Positions 10,742-20,616 of a stretch of 64,000 bases of DNA are shown one piece after another; positions within the stretch are counted from its first letter, which is position 1, and every line of letters begins with the position of its first letter. This DNA comes from Macrococcus armenti (GTDB taxonomy: Bacteria > Bacillota > Bacilli > Staphylococcales > Staphylococcaceae): assembly GCF_020097135.1 (NCBI RefSeq), contig NZ_CP083608.1, positions 558,001-622,000 of the forward strand. The letters run 5' to 3'. The translations under genes were made by a program, and so were the position numbers. The notes beneath the pieces were generated by a model that worked only from the letters and a program-made list of their open reading frames with translations, was not told the origin of the DNA and did no database searches.

Positions 10742-12046
<1,305 letters not shown>

Positions 12047-12060
12047 GCAATTCAATATAA

Positions 12061-12092
12061 GAAGAGACGTGACGACGTCTCTTCCTTTTTTT
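12061..12092 (+). terminator. Terminator of the glycolytic operon
   Basis: GAAGAGACGT and ACGTCTCTTC form a perfect 10-bp stem with a GACG loop, followed by a run of seven T. Confidence 0.92.
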
Positions 12093-12140
12093 GCCCGTTT
12101 ATGATAAAATGTTATAAGTTATTAAAGAGGAGGACATCCC

Positions 12141-12374
12141 ATGAATACGATTTTAACCATTTTATTAATTATAGATTGTTTCGTATTAATCACAGTTGTA
12201 CTTTTACAAGAAGGTAAGAGTAGTGGTTTATCAGGTGCTATCAGTGGTGGATCTGAAACGTTATTCGGTAAACAGAAACAACGTGGTGTCGAGTTGATAT
12301 TAAACAGAATTACAATTGTTGCATCAGTTTTACTATTCTTAATTACAATAGCGATTGGATACTTTAACATTTAA
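12141..12374 (+). CDS. secG: SecG preprotein translocase subunit
   Basis: SecG is the small accessory subunit of the SecYEG channel. The 77-residue protein has two predicted membrane helices (about residues 2-22 and 52-74) around a glycine-rich cytosolic loop containing [17 protein letters not shown], the usual SecG signature. SD GAGGAGG lies before the ATG. It lies between eno and est as in staphylococci, and has terminators on both sides, so it looks monocistronic. Confidence 0.93.
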   Translation: MNTILTILLIIDCFVLITVVLLQEGKSSGLSGAISGGSETLFGKQKQRGVELILNRITIVASVLLFLITIAIGYFNI

Positions 12375-12376
12375 GC

Positions 12377-12406
12377 AAGTCCGAACAATTGTGTTCGGGC
12401 TTTTTT
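12377..12406 (+). terminator. Terminator after secG
   Basis: AAGTCCGAAC pairs with GTTCGGGCTT (one G-U pair) around a short loop, followed by a run of T. Confidence 0.88.
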
Positions 12407-12469
12407 ATTTAAATATTGCATTAAAAAAATATACAATAGTAATTGAGGATATATAAAGGAGATTACATG

Positions 12470-13210
12470 ATGAAAATGAGATTACCAGAACCGTTCTTTT
12501 TTGAAGAGGGAGAAAGAGCAGTATTACTATTACATGGATTTACAGGAAATTCATCAGACGTAAGACAGTTAGGTAGATTTTTACAGAAAAAAGGGTATAC
12601 TTCTTATGCACCCCATTATGAAGGACACGGTGTGCCACCTGAAGAATTACTTACGTCAAGTCCTCACGTCTGGTGGGGGCAAGTGCTTGAAGCATACGAT
12701 ATGCTCGTAGATAAAGGCTATACGAGTATTGCTGTTGCAGGATTATCGCTCGGCGGTGTATTTGCGCTTAAACTTGCACAACATCGCGATGTAAACAGTG
12801 TGGCAACGATGTGTAGCCCGATGTACATCAAGACGACAGGAAATATGTACGAAGGTGTCCTTGCATATGCTAGAGAGTTTAAGAAGCGTGAAGGAAAGTC
12901 TGAAGCTGAAATCAATAAAGAAATGGAAGCATTTCATCCGACAGATATGCTCGTTGACTTACAGCAGACGATACAGGAAGTACGTGAAACAGTAGATAAC
13001 GTATTTGCACCACTTTTTGTCGCGCAAGGTAGAATGGATACGATGATCAATCCGGAGTCAGCGAATATTATTTATGAAGAATCTGAAAGTGAAGTTAAAG
13101 AAATTCACTGGTATGAAAAAAGCGGTCACGTCGTAACGATAGACAAGGAAAAAGAACAGTTATTTGAAGATTATTTTGAGTTTTTAGAACGATTAGACTG
13201 GTCTAATTAA
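12470..13210 (+). CDS. est: Carboxylesterase, alpha/beta hydrolase
   Basis: A 246-residue alpha/beta hydrolase of the Est30-like carboxylesterase family, expected to split short-chain carboxylic esters in the cytosol. Visible are the oxyanion region [12 protein letters not shown] (about 19-30), nucleophile Ser93 in GLSLGG, an Asp near QGRMDTMI and the catalytic His in [10 protein letters not shown] choose the second ATG of the ATGATG pair-like start region at 12470. It lies 8 bases after AAGGAG and gives the N-terminus [14 protein letters not shown] that matches the staphylococcal esterase length. rnr follows after 12 bases, as in other Firmicutes. Confidence 0.9.
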   Translation: MKMRLPEPFFFEEGERAVLLLHGFTGNSSDVRQLGRFLQKKGYTSYAPHYEGHGVPPEELLTSSPHVWWGQVLEAYDMLVDKGYTSIAVAGLSLGGVFALKLAQHRDVNSVATMCSPMYIKTTGNMYEGVLAYAREFKKREGKSEAEINKEMEAFHPTDMLVDLQQTIQEVRETVDNVFAPLFVAQGRMDTMINPESANIIYEESESEVKEIHWYEKSGHVVTIDKEKEQLFEDYFEFLERLDWSN

Positions 13211-13222
13211 AGGAGGAATTAT

Positions 13223-15544
13223 ATGCATCTGTATGAACATGAAGTAATTGCATATTTAAAATCAATAAAGGGTAGTGCAGTTACGGTAGAAGCAATTGAA
13301 GCGCATCTAAATCTTGAGAGTGCAGATGCATTTAAAGATTTAGTTAAAACGCTTGTACATTTAGAACAAACAGGAAAGTTAAGTCGTACGAAAAACGATA
13401 AGTACTTTATTGCATTTGACGGCAGTAAAGCACTCGTTAAAGGAACGCTTAGCCAGCATAAGAAAGGTTTTGCATTCGTAAGACCGGAAGATGAAACAGT
13501 GGATGATGTCTTTATCCCACCAACTAAAATTAACCGTGCAATGGATGGAGATACAGTACTTGTCAGCGTATCAAAAGCACGTGATGGCCGTAATGAAGGT
13601 GAAGTAAAAGCAATAGAAAAGCGCGCAGTAACACAAGTCGTTGGCACATATACTGAAGCGAAACATTTCGGATTTGTATTACCGGATGATTCAAGAATTA
13701 CACAGGATATCTTTATTCCGAAGGGTAGGAATTTAGGCGCTGTAGAAGGTCATAAAGTACTCGTTGAACTGACGGAATATGCGGATGGAACGAATAATCA
13801 TGAAGGTATAGTAAAAGCAATACTCGGTCATAAAAATGATCCCGGTGTTGACATATTATCGATTATTTATCAGCATGGTATAAACATTGAGTTTAATCCT
13901 GCAACAATAGAAGAAGCAAATAATGTTCCGGATGAAATAAGTGCATCTGAAATTTCAGGACGTACTGACTTACGTGACGTACTGACGATTACGATTGATG
14001 GAGCTGACGCTAAGGACCTGGACGATGCGATCAGTGTTGAGAAACTGAATAACGGGAATTACCGCTTAATCGTTTCAATTGCAGATGTGAGTCATTATGT
14101 AACAGAAGGTTCAAGCCTGGATGAAGATGCGTATGAACGTGGTACAAGTGTGTATTTAGTGGACCGTGTAATACCGATGATTCCACACCGACTTAGTAAT
14201 GGTATATGCTCGCTTAACCCACACGCTGATCGATTGACGCTCAGCTGTGAAATGGAAATTACGCCGAACGGTCATACGGTCAATCATAAAATTTATGAAA
14301 GTGTCATCTACTCTGATGAACGCATGACCTATGATGATGTAAATGCGATTTTAGAACACAGTGATTCCGCACTCATTCAAAAGTATGCACACATTCATGA
14401 AATGCTCCTGCATGCTAAAGAACTGGCTGCAATACTTAAACGTATGCGAGAAACGCGTGGGGAAATTGACTTTGACTTAAAAGAAGCAAAAATATTAGTC
14501 GATAAAGATGGTGTACCGAGAGAAGTCGCAATACGTGACAGAGGACTCGGTGAACGCTTAATCGAGTCATTCATGCTCGCAGCAAATGAGACGGTGGCGG
14601 AACATTTTGCGAAGATGAAAGTGCCGTTTATATACCGTGTACACGAAGAACCGAAAGCGGACCGTCTAAAACGATTCTTCGAGTTTATAACGAATTTCGG
14701 TATTTTAGTTAAAGGTGGTACGGAGAATATTCATCCGAAAACATTACAGAATATCGGCAAAGAAATTCATGGTAAACCAGAGGAACTCGTAATATCTACG
14801 TTAATGCTGCGCTCAATGCAGCAGGCGAAATACGCTGAAGAAAATTTAGGCCATTTCGGATTATCAGCAGAATACTATACGCACTTTACTTCACCGATAC
14901 GACGTTATCCGGATTTAATCGTGCATCGATTGATACGTAAATATTTAATCGAGAAATCAATGGATGAAAAAGCACAGGATTACTGGGCAGAGGAACTTGT
15001 TGAAATAAGCGACCATACATCTAAAAGAGAACGCCGTGCAATCGATGCAGAGCGTGATACGGATGATTTGAAAAAAGCTGAATATATGGTACAGCATATC
15101 GGTGAAGAATTTGATGGTATCATTAGTAGTGTTGCGAACTTTGGAATGTTTGTCGAACTTGAAAATACGATTGAAGGTATGGTTCATAGTTCAAATATGA
15201 CAGACGATTACTATAACTTTGATGAACGCCATATGGCTATGATTGGTGAACGTCACGGTAAAGTTTTTCGAATTGGACAGAAAGTGCGCGTAAAAGTCGT
15301 TAACGTAAATGTTGATGAACGCATGATCGACTTTGCGATTGTCGGAATGGATATGAAAAAAATCGAAGACAAAATTCGTGAAGTGAAAATAAAAGCGAAG
15401 CGCAATACGAAATCAACAAATGAAAAACCACGTAAAAAAGGACGCGGAAAAGCACGTGGTGCTGAGATGAGTAAAAACAAAAACAAAAAACCATTCTATA
15501 AATCTAAAGCAGTGAAAAACTCAGGACGCAGAAAGAAGAAGTAG
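13223..15544 (+). CDS. rnr: Ribonuclease R
   Basis: RNase R is a 3'-5' exoribonuclease that degrades structured RNA and takes part in tmRNA-mediated decay. The 773-residue protein has an N-terminal winged-helix region, cold-shock domains, the RNB catalytic domain with [13 protein letters not shown] (Asp cluster, about residue 260), and a C-terminal S1 domain (about 630-710). A lysine-rich tail follows (last 60 residues). The strong SD AAAGGAGG precedes the ATG. It lies directly before smpB (10-base gap) and ssrA, a conserved functional grouping in trans-translation. Confidence 0.97.
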   Translation: MHLYEHEVIAYLKSIKGSAVTVEAIEAHLNLESADAFKDLVKTLVHLEQTGKLSRTKNDKYFIAFDGSKALVKGTLSQHKKGFAFVRPEDETVDDVFIPPTKINRAMDGDTVLVSVSKARDGRNEGEVKAIEKRAVTQVVGTYTEAKHFGFVLPDDSRITQDIFIPKGRNLGAVEGHKVLVELTEYADGTNNHEGIVKAILGHKNDPGVDILSIIYQHGINIEFNPATIEEANNVPDEISASEISGRTDLRDVLTITIDGADAKDLDDAISVEKLNNGNYRLIVSIADVSHYVTEGSSLDEDAYERGTSVYLVDRVIPMIPHRLSNGICSLNPHADRLTLSCEMEITPNGHTVNHKIYESVIYSDERMTYDDVNAILEHSDSALIQKYAHIHEMLLHAKELAAILKRMRETRGEIDFDLKEAKILVDKDGVPREVAIRDRGLGERLIESFMLAANETVAEHFAKMKVPFIYRVHEEPKADRLKRFFEFITNFGILVKGGTENIHPKTLQNIGKEIHGKPEELVISTLMLRSMQQAKYAEENLGHFGLSAEYYTHFTSPIRRYPDLIVHRLIRKYLIEKSMDEKAQDYWAEELVEISDHTSKRERRAIDAERDTDDLKKAEYMVQHIGEEFDGIISSVANFGMFVELENTIEGMVHSSNMTDDYYNFDERHMAMIGERHGKVFRIGQKVRVKVVNVNVDERMIDFAIVGMDMKKIEDKIREVKIKAKRNTKSTNEKPRKKGRGKARGAEMSKNKNKKPFYKSKAVKNSGRRKKK

Positions 15545-15554
15545 AGGTGGCGTT

Positions 15555-16016
15555 ATGCCTAAAGGAACAGGAAAAGTATTAGCACAGAACAGAAAAGCAA
15601 GTCATGACTATACTATTGAAGAGACGATTGAAGCGGGGATTGAATTAAAGGGAACAGAAATTAAATCCATTCGTCGAGGAAGTGCGAATTTACGCGATTC
15701 GTATGCCCGTGTTTATAAAGGTGAGATGTTTGTATATAATATGCACATCGCGCCATATGAAGAAGGAAACCGATTCAATCACGATCCGCTCAGAACACGT
15801 AAATTACTGTTAAAGCGAAAACAGATTGATAAACTGTTCGGTCAGACACGCGAGCAAGGTTATACGCTCGTACCGCTTAAACTGTATATTAAAAACGGAT
15901 ACTGTAAAATGCTGATCGGTGTAGCGAAAGGTAAGAAAGATTACGATAAGCGACATGCACTGAAAGCGAAAGAAGCGAAACGTGAAATGGACCGCGCAAT
16001 GAAAGAAAGATATTAA
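15555..16016 (+). CDS. smpB: SmpB, tmRNA-binding protein
   Basis: SmpB carries tmRNA to stalled ribosomes and mimics the codon-anticodon interaction. The 153-residue protein shows the OB-fold motifs [18 protein letters not shown] and [15 protein letters not shown]. It also has the basic C-terminal tail ([17 protein letters not shown]) that enters the decoding centre. SD AGAGGTGG precedes the ATG. The gene is 170 bases upstream of ssrA. Confidence 0.97.
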   Translation: MPKGTGKVLAQNRKASHDYTIEETIEAGIELKGTEIKSIRRGSANLRDSYARVYKGEMFVYNMHIAPYEEGNRFNHDPLRTRKLLLKRKQIDKLFGQTREQGYTLVPLKLYIKNGYCKMLIGVAKGKKDYDKRHALKAKEAKREMDRAMKERY

Positions 16017-16022
16017 CTTGAG

Positions 16023-16050
16023 AGTAACCTGCCTAATTGGTGGGTTGCTT
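16023..16050 (+). terminator. Weak hairpin after smpB
   Basis: AGTAACCTGCC and GGTGGGTTGCT can pair with several G-U pairs. The following T-run is short (CTTCTTT), so termination may be partial. A second inverted repeat (TGGCTCAT...ATGAGCCA, 16080-16107) follows without a T-run. Confidence 0.45.
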
Positions 16051-16127
16051 CTTTGTAAGATTAGGAACAGTAATTTGAGATGGCTCATAAATAAAAAACA
16101 TGAGCCAACGCAGTATAAACATTTTTC

Positions 16128-16156
16128 TTGATACGATTATATTATTTTGTTATATT
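16128..16156 (+). promoter_or_regulatory. ssrA promoter
   Basis: TTGATA (16128-16133) and TATATT (16151-16156) are separated by 17 bases. The predicted start near 16163 leaves a short 5' leader, with an inverted repeat GTTAG/CTAAC, that would be trimmed to the mature end at 16187. Confidence 0.7.
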
Positions 16157-16186
16157 AGAAAATGCTAGTTAGAAAATACTAACCAC

Positions 16187-16542
16187 GGGGGCGTTACGGA
16201 TTAGACAGGGGTCACTTGGGCTGGTATAGCGTGTCGGAGGGTTGGCTCCGTCATCAACACAACAGTTTATAATAACTGGCAAAACAAACAATTTCGCAGT
16301 AGCTGCCTAATCGCACTCTGCACCTCTCTCAAGCATCGCCTATGTGCCTGATGTAGAGGTTCAACTTAAGTAGGATACGCTGTACACCTCCGCTTGGGGT
16401 CTGTACAGAAGAGACTAATCGAGCTAGTTATTAACCAGGATGTCCGTTTTCAGGTTAATAGCGAAACTTAATAACAGGACTACACACGTAGAAGTATTAG
16501 CTGCAGGATCCTTGGACGCGGGTTCAACTCCCGCCGTCTCCA
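16187..16542 (+). ncRNA. ssrA: tmRNA (SsrA)
   Basis: The tRNA-like acceptor stem pairs GGGGGCG at 16187-16193 with CGTCTCC at 16535-16541 (G-U tolerated), followed by discriminator A. The T-arm GCGGG-TTCAACT-CCCGC precedes it. The conserved segment AGCGTGTCGGAGGGTTGGCTCCGTCATCAA-like core is present. The tag reading frame runs from GGC at 16278 to TAA at 16308-16310 and encodes GKTNNFAVAA, ending in the expected protease signal. CCA is not encoded. The D-arm reads GGATTAGACAGG where GGATTCGACAGG is usual. Confidence 0.97.
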
Positions 16543-16556
16543 TACATTTACCGTTT

Positions 16557-16585
16557 AACCGCATAGTTGAGCGGTTTTTATTTTT
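16557..16585 (+). terminator. ssrA terminator
   Basis: AACCGC and GCGGTT pair around an ATAGTTGA loop, followed by TTTATTTTT. Confidence 0.85.
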
Positions 16586-16692
16586 GTGGTCGCACTTTGG
16601 GCACGTAATTTTAGAAAAAGCCTCTAACGCTTTTGTTATAGGCTCATTACTTTTATGCTATATTGGGTATAAATGACTGTAAGGGGGATATA

Positions 16693-16854
16693 ATGAATAA
16701 ATTAATGAATGGTTTAGCAGCTATATTGTTTATTGCATTTGTACTTTCTTTTATTTTTCCTTCAATAAATGATTACAAATATTACTTTTTAGGGCTTGCT
16801 GTACTGTTATCGACTTTAACATTGATTCAGGAAGTAAAGCAGTCTGAGAAGTAA
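16693..16854 (+). CDS. Small two-helix membrane protein, unknown function
   Basis: A 53-residue protein with two hydrophobic segments (about residues 6-22 and 28-46) and a charged C-terminus (QEVKQSEK). I choose the ATG at 16693 because AAGGGGG lies 5 bases before it; the longer frame from 16663 lacks an SD and adds a hydrophilic stub. I recognise no family. It lies between ssrA and a GNAT gene. The clear SD and two-helix pattern favour a real membrane peptide, but it remains hypothetical. Confidence 0.6.
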   Translation: MNKLMNGLAAILFIAFVLSFIFPSINDYKYYFLGLAVLLSTLTLIQEVKQSEK

Positions 16855-16886
16855 ATAAATATTCTTAATTTATATAGTGAGGTGAT

Positions 16887-17504
16887 ATGGTGGAAGTTGT
16901 AAGAGCTAGTGAAGTGATTGATGTTGCTGGTGAACTGAACTTTCTTGCACTTTTGGATATGTGTTATACAATACTTGGGACGCATAATGATAAAAAGATA
17001 ACTTCATATATGCAGGAATTATTTGAAATGCCGGGGAATCGTTTTAGTTATGAGTATTCATATATATTACTGGATAGTCAGAATGTAATGGGGATGATGA
17101 CGTGTCTACCTATTAAAGAGCTTAAACGTGCGACGTTAAAGACGGTACTTGATATTATAAAGCTACGCAAATTAAGTGCCCTAAAAATTATACTTAAAAA
17201 TCCGAAATCGCTGTTCGCTTTAATGAGGATGCGTGAAGGTAAGGAAAATGAATATCATATTAGCATGATTGCGACGTTACCTGAATTTCAAGGTAGAGGT
17301 GTTGCAAAGCAGTTGATTGCTCATGCTGAGGCAATGTCAGTTGCAGAAGGGTTCAACAAATTATCACTTACTGTCGTTAAGCAGAACGATGCTGCATTTA
17401 ATCTATACAGAAAGCTTGGGTTCAATGTCGTCGGTGAGATTGATGATAATGAATTACAATTGTATCGCATGCGCAAATTATTAACCGTTAATCGCGAGGA
17501 TTAA
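16887..17504 (+). CDS. GNAT-family N-acetyltransferase
   Basis: A 205-residue acyl-CoA N-acyltransferase. The acetyl-CoA pyrophosphate loop PEFQGRGVAKQLIAHAE lies at about residues 133-149, and the C-terminal NLYRKLGF motif typical of GNAT enzymes at about 172-179. The substrate cannot be told from sequence. SD GTGAGGTGAT overlaps the region just before the ATG; a GTG one codon later is an alternative start. Its 3' end overlaps the converging gene at 17488-17742 and contains half of a shared terminator hairpin. Confidence 0.85.
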   Translation: MVEVVRASEVIDVAGELNFLALLDMCYTILGTHNDKKITSYMQELFEMPGNRFSYEYSYILLDSQNVMGMMTCLPIKELKRATLKTVLDIIKLRKLSALKIILKNPKSLFALMRMREGKENEYHISMIATLPEFQGRGVAKQLIAHAEAMSVAEGFNKLSLTVVKQNDAAFNLYRKLGFNVVGEIDDNELQLYRMRKLLTVNRED

Positions 17505-17519
17505 CGGTTATTGTTTTTT
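17483..17519 (+). terminator. Terminator hairpin inside the ends of two convergent genes
   Basis: AACCGTTAATC (17483-17493) and GATTAACGGTT (17499-17509) form a perfect 11-bp stem with a GCGAG loop, then ATTGTTTTTT. The stop codons of the GNAT gene (17502-17504) and of the minus-strand gene (17488-17490) both lie inside the stem, so the hairpin is also coding sequence. Confidence 0.85.
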
Positions 17520-17742
17520 CGTTATGACAGATGGTGATCGATATTTGATTACTGTTATTCGGATTACTGAACTTAACATGTTCTCCATTATCAAATTCAA
17601 TCATATCCAGAATGCTATGACTTTTATATATCGGTTTCGTTACAGCGATATATGATTTATTTTCAACTAATCGAATCGGAATTTTCGTATTGTTTGTTAA
17701 GGTCCAGTCGGGTAAATATTTTAATTTGAATGTATTTTTCAT
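17488..17742 (-). CDS. Hypothetical 84-residue protein
   Basis: I choose the ATG at 17742, which follows AAAGGTGATTACA on the minus strand. The longer frame from 17778 has no SD. The protein is soluble, rich in Asn, Ile, Lys and Thr, and looks like a small all-beta protein, with alternating hydrophobic stretches such as IPIRLVENKSYIAVTKPIY and ISITICHNEKTITV. There is no signal peptide, membrane helix or motif I recognise. It is transcribed against its neighbours. A good SD and proper terminator support a real gene. Confidence 0.6.
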   Translation of the reverse strand: MKNTFKLKYLPDWTLTNNTKIPIRLVENKSYIAVTKPIYKSHSILDMIEFDNGEHVKFSNPNNSNQISITICHNEKTITVNPRD

Positions 17743-17921
17743 TGTAATCACCTTTACTTTAAATTTGTGCTTCGTCATTTAAATTGAACTCCAAATTTAA
17801 AATGAGGTTATTTTCATATAATAAAAAACAAAGTTGTTGTAAAATAGATACAAACAGCTCGTTTCAAACACATATATACATTTTACCATAGTTTCGGGCT
17901 TTCATTTGAGGAGGATTTAAA

Positions 17922-18644
17922 TTGAGTGATAAAGGATTAGCGATTCCGAAAATAATTGTTACATTATCAGACGTACAAAACGAAAATAATACACATGTTA
18001 AAGAAGCGGAAGATAACCGTGCGTTCTTTGATATTATAGAGTATCGTGGCGACCTGAAAGTCATGGATAATGAAAGTTATAAAGAGGAATTACTGTATTT
18101 GCGCAATAAATTTCCGAATAAAAGATTGCTGTTTACGTACCGCATGTTTGATGATAGAGATCGTGCAATGATTGAAGCAGCGAATTATTATGAAATTATT
18201 AAGTATATTATTACGAATGATCTATGTGACATCGTGGATATTGATTTAATGATTTACGAGCAGTACATGGATGAATTATTATCGCTTGCGCGTCAGCATC
18301 AAATCGAAGTTTTAATCAGTCATCATGAATATCAGTACACGCCACGTATTAAAGATATGCTTGCGATGTATAAGAAGATGATTTCATTAAATGCAGATTA
18401 CTGTAAATTAGCTGTTATGCCGCATGACGGTAAAGATGTGCTGAACTTGATGGATGCTGTATATGAAACGAAGCAGGCATATGAAGCAAATGTTATCGGT
18501 ATCGCAATGGGAGACATGGGTAAAATAACGCGTCTTGCTTGTGGGGTATTCGGTTCTTCTATGACATTTGGTTATGTTGGTGAACCCGTAGCACCAGGGC
18601 AAATTCACGTTAAAGATTTACATCATCAGCTCGCTTTATATTAA
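17922..18644 (+). CDS. aroD: 3-dehydroquinate dehydratase, type I
   Basis: AroD makes 3-dehydroshikimate in the shikimate pathway to aromatic amino acids, through a Schiff base. The 240-residue barrel has substrate-binding EYRGDL (about 40-45), the catalytic His in LISHHEY (134/135) and Schiff-base Lys162 in ADYCKLAVMP. The C-terminal MGKITRLACGVFGSSMTFG strand is typical. The start is TTG at 17922 with SD GAGGAGG 8 bases before it. The gene stands alone, away from other aro genes, as in staphylococci. Confidence 0.95.
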   Translation: MSDKGLAIPKIIVTLSDVQNENNTHVKEAEDNRAFFDIIEYRGDLKVMDNESYKEELLYLRNKFPNKRLLFTYRMFDDRDRAMIEAANYYEIIKYIITNDLCDIVDIDLMIYEQYMDELLSLARQHQIEVLISHHEYQYTPRIKDMLAMYKKMISLNADYCKLAVMPHDGKDVLNLMDAVYETKQAYEANVIGIAMGDMGKITRLACGVFGSSMTFGYVGEPVAPGQIHVKDLHHQLALY

Positions 18645-18645
18645 G

Positions 18646-18689
18646 TTTACAAATGCAATCCCTTTTACTATAATTGATAATAGTTATCA
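18646..18689 (+). promoter_or_regulatory. Nitroreductase promoter with Fur-like box
   Basis: TTTACA (18646-18651) and TATAAT (18669-18674) are 17 bases apart. Directly downstream lies TGATAAT-A-GTTATCA (18675-18689), which matches the 7-1-7 Fur box TGATAATNATTATCA at all but one position. A repressor bound there would cover the transcription start. Confidence 0.6.
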
Positions 18690-18711
18690 ATTAGTAGTGA
18701 GGGGATTTTTT

Positions 18712-19245
18712 ATGGAATTAAAACAAGCAATTAAAGAGAGAAGAAGTATTAAGCAATATGAAGATACGATAGTTGAAGATTCGCTTGTAACTGAAGCGAT
18801 TGAACTTGCAACTTATACACCGAATCATGGAATGCGTGAACCATGGCGCGTCATCTGGGTTAAAAAAGAACGATTAGAGGCTTTCGGTACTTTATTCGCA
18901 GATATCGCATTTAAAAATGATGAAGAAAAACACCGTCTACATGTAGAGACAGCAAAGAAACTTGCTGGTGTATTAGTTATAGTTGGTAAACGTGACCGCC
19001 GCCAGAAAGAAAATCTTGAAGATGTACTTGCTATTGGTGGATTTATGCAAACGCTATGTTTGGCATTGTACGAAAATGGCATCGGAAGTTGTATTAAAAC
19101 GCAACCGCCATATTTAAATCCAAAAATGAACGAATCACTGAATGTTCATGGAGATGAAATGATTTACGGTGTCGTGTATTTAACTGCACAAACTGAAGCG
19201 GCATTTAAAGCACGTAAAAATGAAGGACTCATTTCTGAATTTTAA
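18712..19245 (+). CDS. Nitroreductase-family FMN oxidoreductase
   Basis: A 177-residue nitroreductase-like flavoprotein. The N-terminal FMN-binding KERRSIKQYED motif (about 8-18) and the mid-protein YTPNHGMREPWR loop identify the family. Such enzymes reduce nitro compounds, quinones or flavins with NAD(P)H; the physiological substrate here is unknown. ATG 18712 is preceded by GAGGGGA. The GTG at 18697 would give an SD-less extension. The Fur-like box in its promoter suggests iron-responsive expression, for example a flavin or ferric reductase role, which is inference. Confidence 0.87.
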   Translation: MELKQAIKERRSIKQYEDTIVEDSLVTEAIELATYTPNHGMREPWRVIWVKKERLEAFGTLFADIAFKNDEEKHRLHVETAKKLAGVLVIVGKRDRRQKENLEDVLAIGGFMQTLCLALYENGIGSCIKTQPPYLNPKMNESLNVHGDEMIYGVVYLTAQTEAAFKARKNEGLISEF

Positions 19246-19262
19246 ACTTAAAATGATATAAG

Positions 19263-19300
19263 AAAACTGTGCACCGGTATATATCGATGCACAGTTTTTA
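19263..19300. terminator. Bidirectional terminator between nitroreductase and thioredoxin genes
   Basis: AAAACTGTGCA and TGCACAGTTTT form an 11-bp stem flanked by A- and T-runs, serving both convergent genes. Confidence 0.88.
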
Positions 19301-19624
19301 TTATTTCGATAAATGTTCAGCTAAAAATGCTTTTACTGATTCAGGTGTTTTTGCATTTGCTGAATGAAGGTGCGCAAGTTTTTCGCTACCTTTGAAAATT
19401 AATATGCTCGGAATGCCCATAACATCATTTTCATCTGCTGCTTCTGGTACTTGGTCACGGTTAATTTTGTACCAGTTATAGTTATGGTACTCATCTACAA
19501 TCGGATCAATCCAGAAGTCCATACGTGTACAATCAGGACACCAATCTGCAAAGAACTTTACTACTACAGGTTCTTCACTTGCGATAATTTCTTTAAATTC
19601 TTCATATTGACTAATTGTTCTCAC
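19301..19624 (-). CDS. Thioredoxin-like protein
   Basis: A 107-residue thioredoxin-fold protein with redox motif W-C29-P-D-C32 and a cis-Pro in MGIPSILIF (about 69-77). The WCPDC motif differs from the WCGPC of housekeeping thioredoxin, so it is probably a specialised thiol reductase. The start is GTG at 19624 with SD AAGGAG 8 bases upstream on the minus strand. No membrane segment or signal peptide is present. Confidence 0.9.
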   Translation of the reverse strand: MRTISQYEEFKEIIASEEPVVVKFFADWCPDCTRMDFWIDPIVDEYHNYNWYKINRDQVPEAADENDVMGIPSILIFKGSEKLAHLHSANAKTPESVKAFLAEHLSK

Positions 19625-19751
19625 TGTTATTACTCCTTATATGCTTTTCTCATATTATACCCCTTTTCATTATGTAATTAAACGAATACGCTTAGTTGTA
19701 GGAATCTTCCAAAGTTGATATGATAATAGTAATACACACAGGAGGTTATTT

Positions 19752-20105
19752 ATGATTAAATTTTATCAGTTACCAAATTGTACATCTTGCAGAAAAGCAG
19801 CAAAGTTTTTATCGGATAACAGTGTGAGTTTTGAGCCGGTTCATATTGTAGAACATACACCAACTGCAAAAGAGTTCGATGCAATCGTTAAAAATACTGG
19901 TGTTGATGTTAATTTACTATTCAACAGACTTGGTACTAAATTTAAAGAGCTGAATTTAAAGGAAACACTTGATAAAAAGTCATATGAAGAGAAACTTGAA
20001 TTACTTGCTTCAGACGGCATGCTTGTTAAGCGTCCTTTAGCAGTAAAAGGTGATAAAATCACATTAGGGTTTAAGGAAGTAGAGTATAAACAAACTTGGT
20101 TATAA
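19752..20105 (+). CDS. ArsC/Spx-family protein (MgsR- or YusI-like)
   Basis: A 117-residue member of the ArsC/Spx family. It has the N-terminal C10-T-S-C13-RK redox switch and the conserved LFNRLGTKFKEL and GMLVKRPLAV motifs. Spx proteins bind the RNA polymerase alpha CTD; ArsC enzymes reduce arsenate. The retained second cysteine and absence of arsenic genes favour a regulator or an uncharacterised YusI-like protein. SD AGGAGG precedes the ATG. In Bacilli a yusI homologue is found next to gcvH and a Toprim gene, which matches this neighbourhood. Confidence 0.85.
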   Translation: MIKFYQLPNCTSCRKAAKFLSDNSVSFEPVHIVEHTPTAKEFDAIVKNTGVDVNLLFNRLGTKFKELNLKETLDKKSYEEKLELLASDGMLVKRPLAVKGDKITLGFKEVEYKQTWL

Positions 20106-20178
20106 AAAAGATTGAAGAAACGCTTACATTGTGTCATTATAAAGATGTTAAGTATTTTATATATATGGAGGGCTTATA

Positions 20179-20547
20179 ATGTCAAACTTAAAATTTTCAA
20201 AAGATCATGAGTGGGTAAAATCAGAAGATAACGTTAAAGTTATCGGAATTACAGACTTTGCACAATCAGAATTAGGGGATATCGTATTCGTTGAACTTCC
20301 AGAAGTAGGAGATGAAATTACTGCAGGTTCACCATTCGGTAGCGTTGAGTCAGTTAAAACTGTTTCTGAATTATATGCACCAATCTCTGGTAAAGTTGTA
20401 GAAGTTAACGATGAATTAGAAGATTCTCCTGAGTTAGTTAACGAATCTGCTATGGATCAAGCATGGATGATCAAAGTTGAAGCAGACGATAGCGAACTTG
20501 CTGATTTAATGGATCAAGCACAATATGATGAAATGATTAATGCATAA
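20179..20547 (+). CDS. gcvH: Glycine cleavage system H protein
   Basis: GcvH is the lipoyl carrier of the glycine cleavage system, and in Firmicutes also a hub for lipoate transfer to other complexes. The 122-residue protein carries the lipoylated Lys60 in [11 protein letters not shown], with the N-terminal HEWV and [13 protein letters not shown] family motifs. SD GGAGGG precedes the ATG. No gcvT or gcvP is near, which fits the lipoyl-relay role and the presence of lipA in this window. Confidence 0.96.
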   Translation: MSNLKFSKDHEWVKSEDNVKVIGITDFAQSELGDIVFVELPEVGDEITAGSPFGSVESVKTVSELYAPISGKVVEVNDELEDSPELVNESAMDQAWMIKVEADDSELADLMDQAQYDEMINA

Positions 20548-20558
20548 ATGGTATAATT

Positions 20559-20591
20559 TCCTTGATAATATTTATTATCAAGGATTTTTTT
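20559..20591 (+). terminator. gcvH terminator
   Basis: TCCTTGATAAT and ATTATCAAGGA form a perfect 11-bp stem followed by seven T. Confidence 0.88.
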
Positions 20592-20616
20592 AATATGACG
20601 AAAAAGGTGATGGACA

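Noticed and set aside
16440-16676. Open frame of 78 codons across the 3' half of ssrA
   Set aside because: It lies inside the tmRNA and its terminator, with no SD; the RNA gene explains the sequence.
16500-16700. Genomic-island attachment at the 3' end of ssrA
   Set aside because: No integrase gene, no repeated ssrA 3' segment and no foreign-looking cargo follow; the neighbours are ordinary chromosomal genes.
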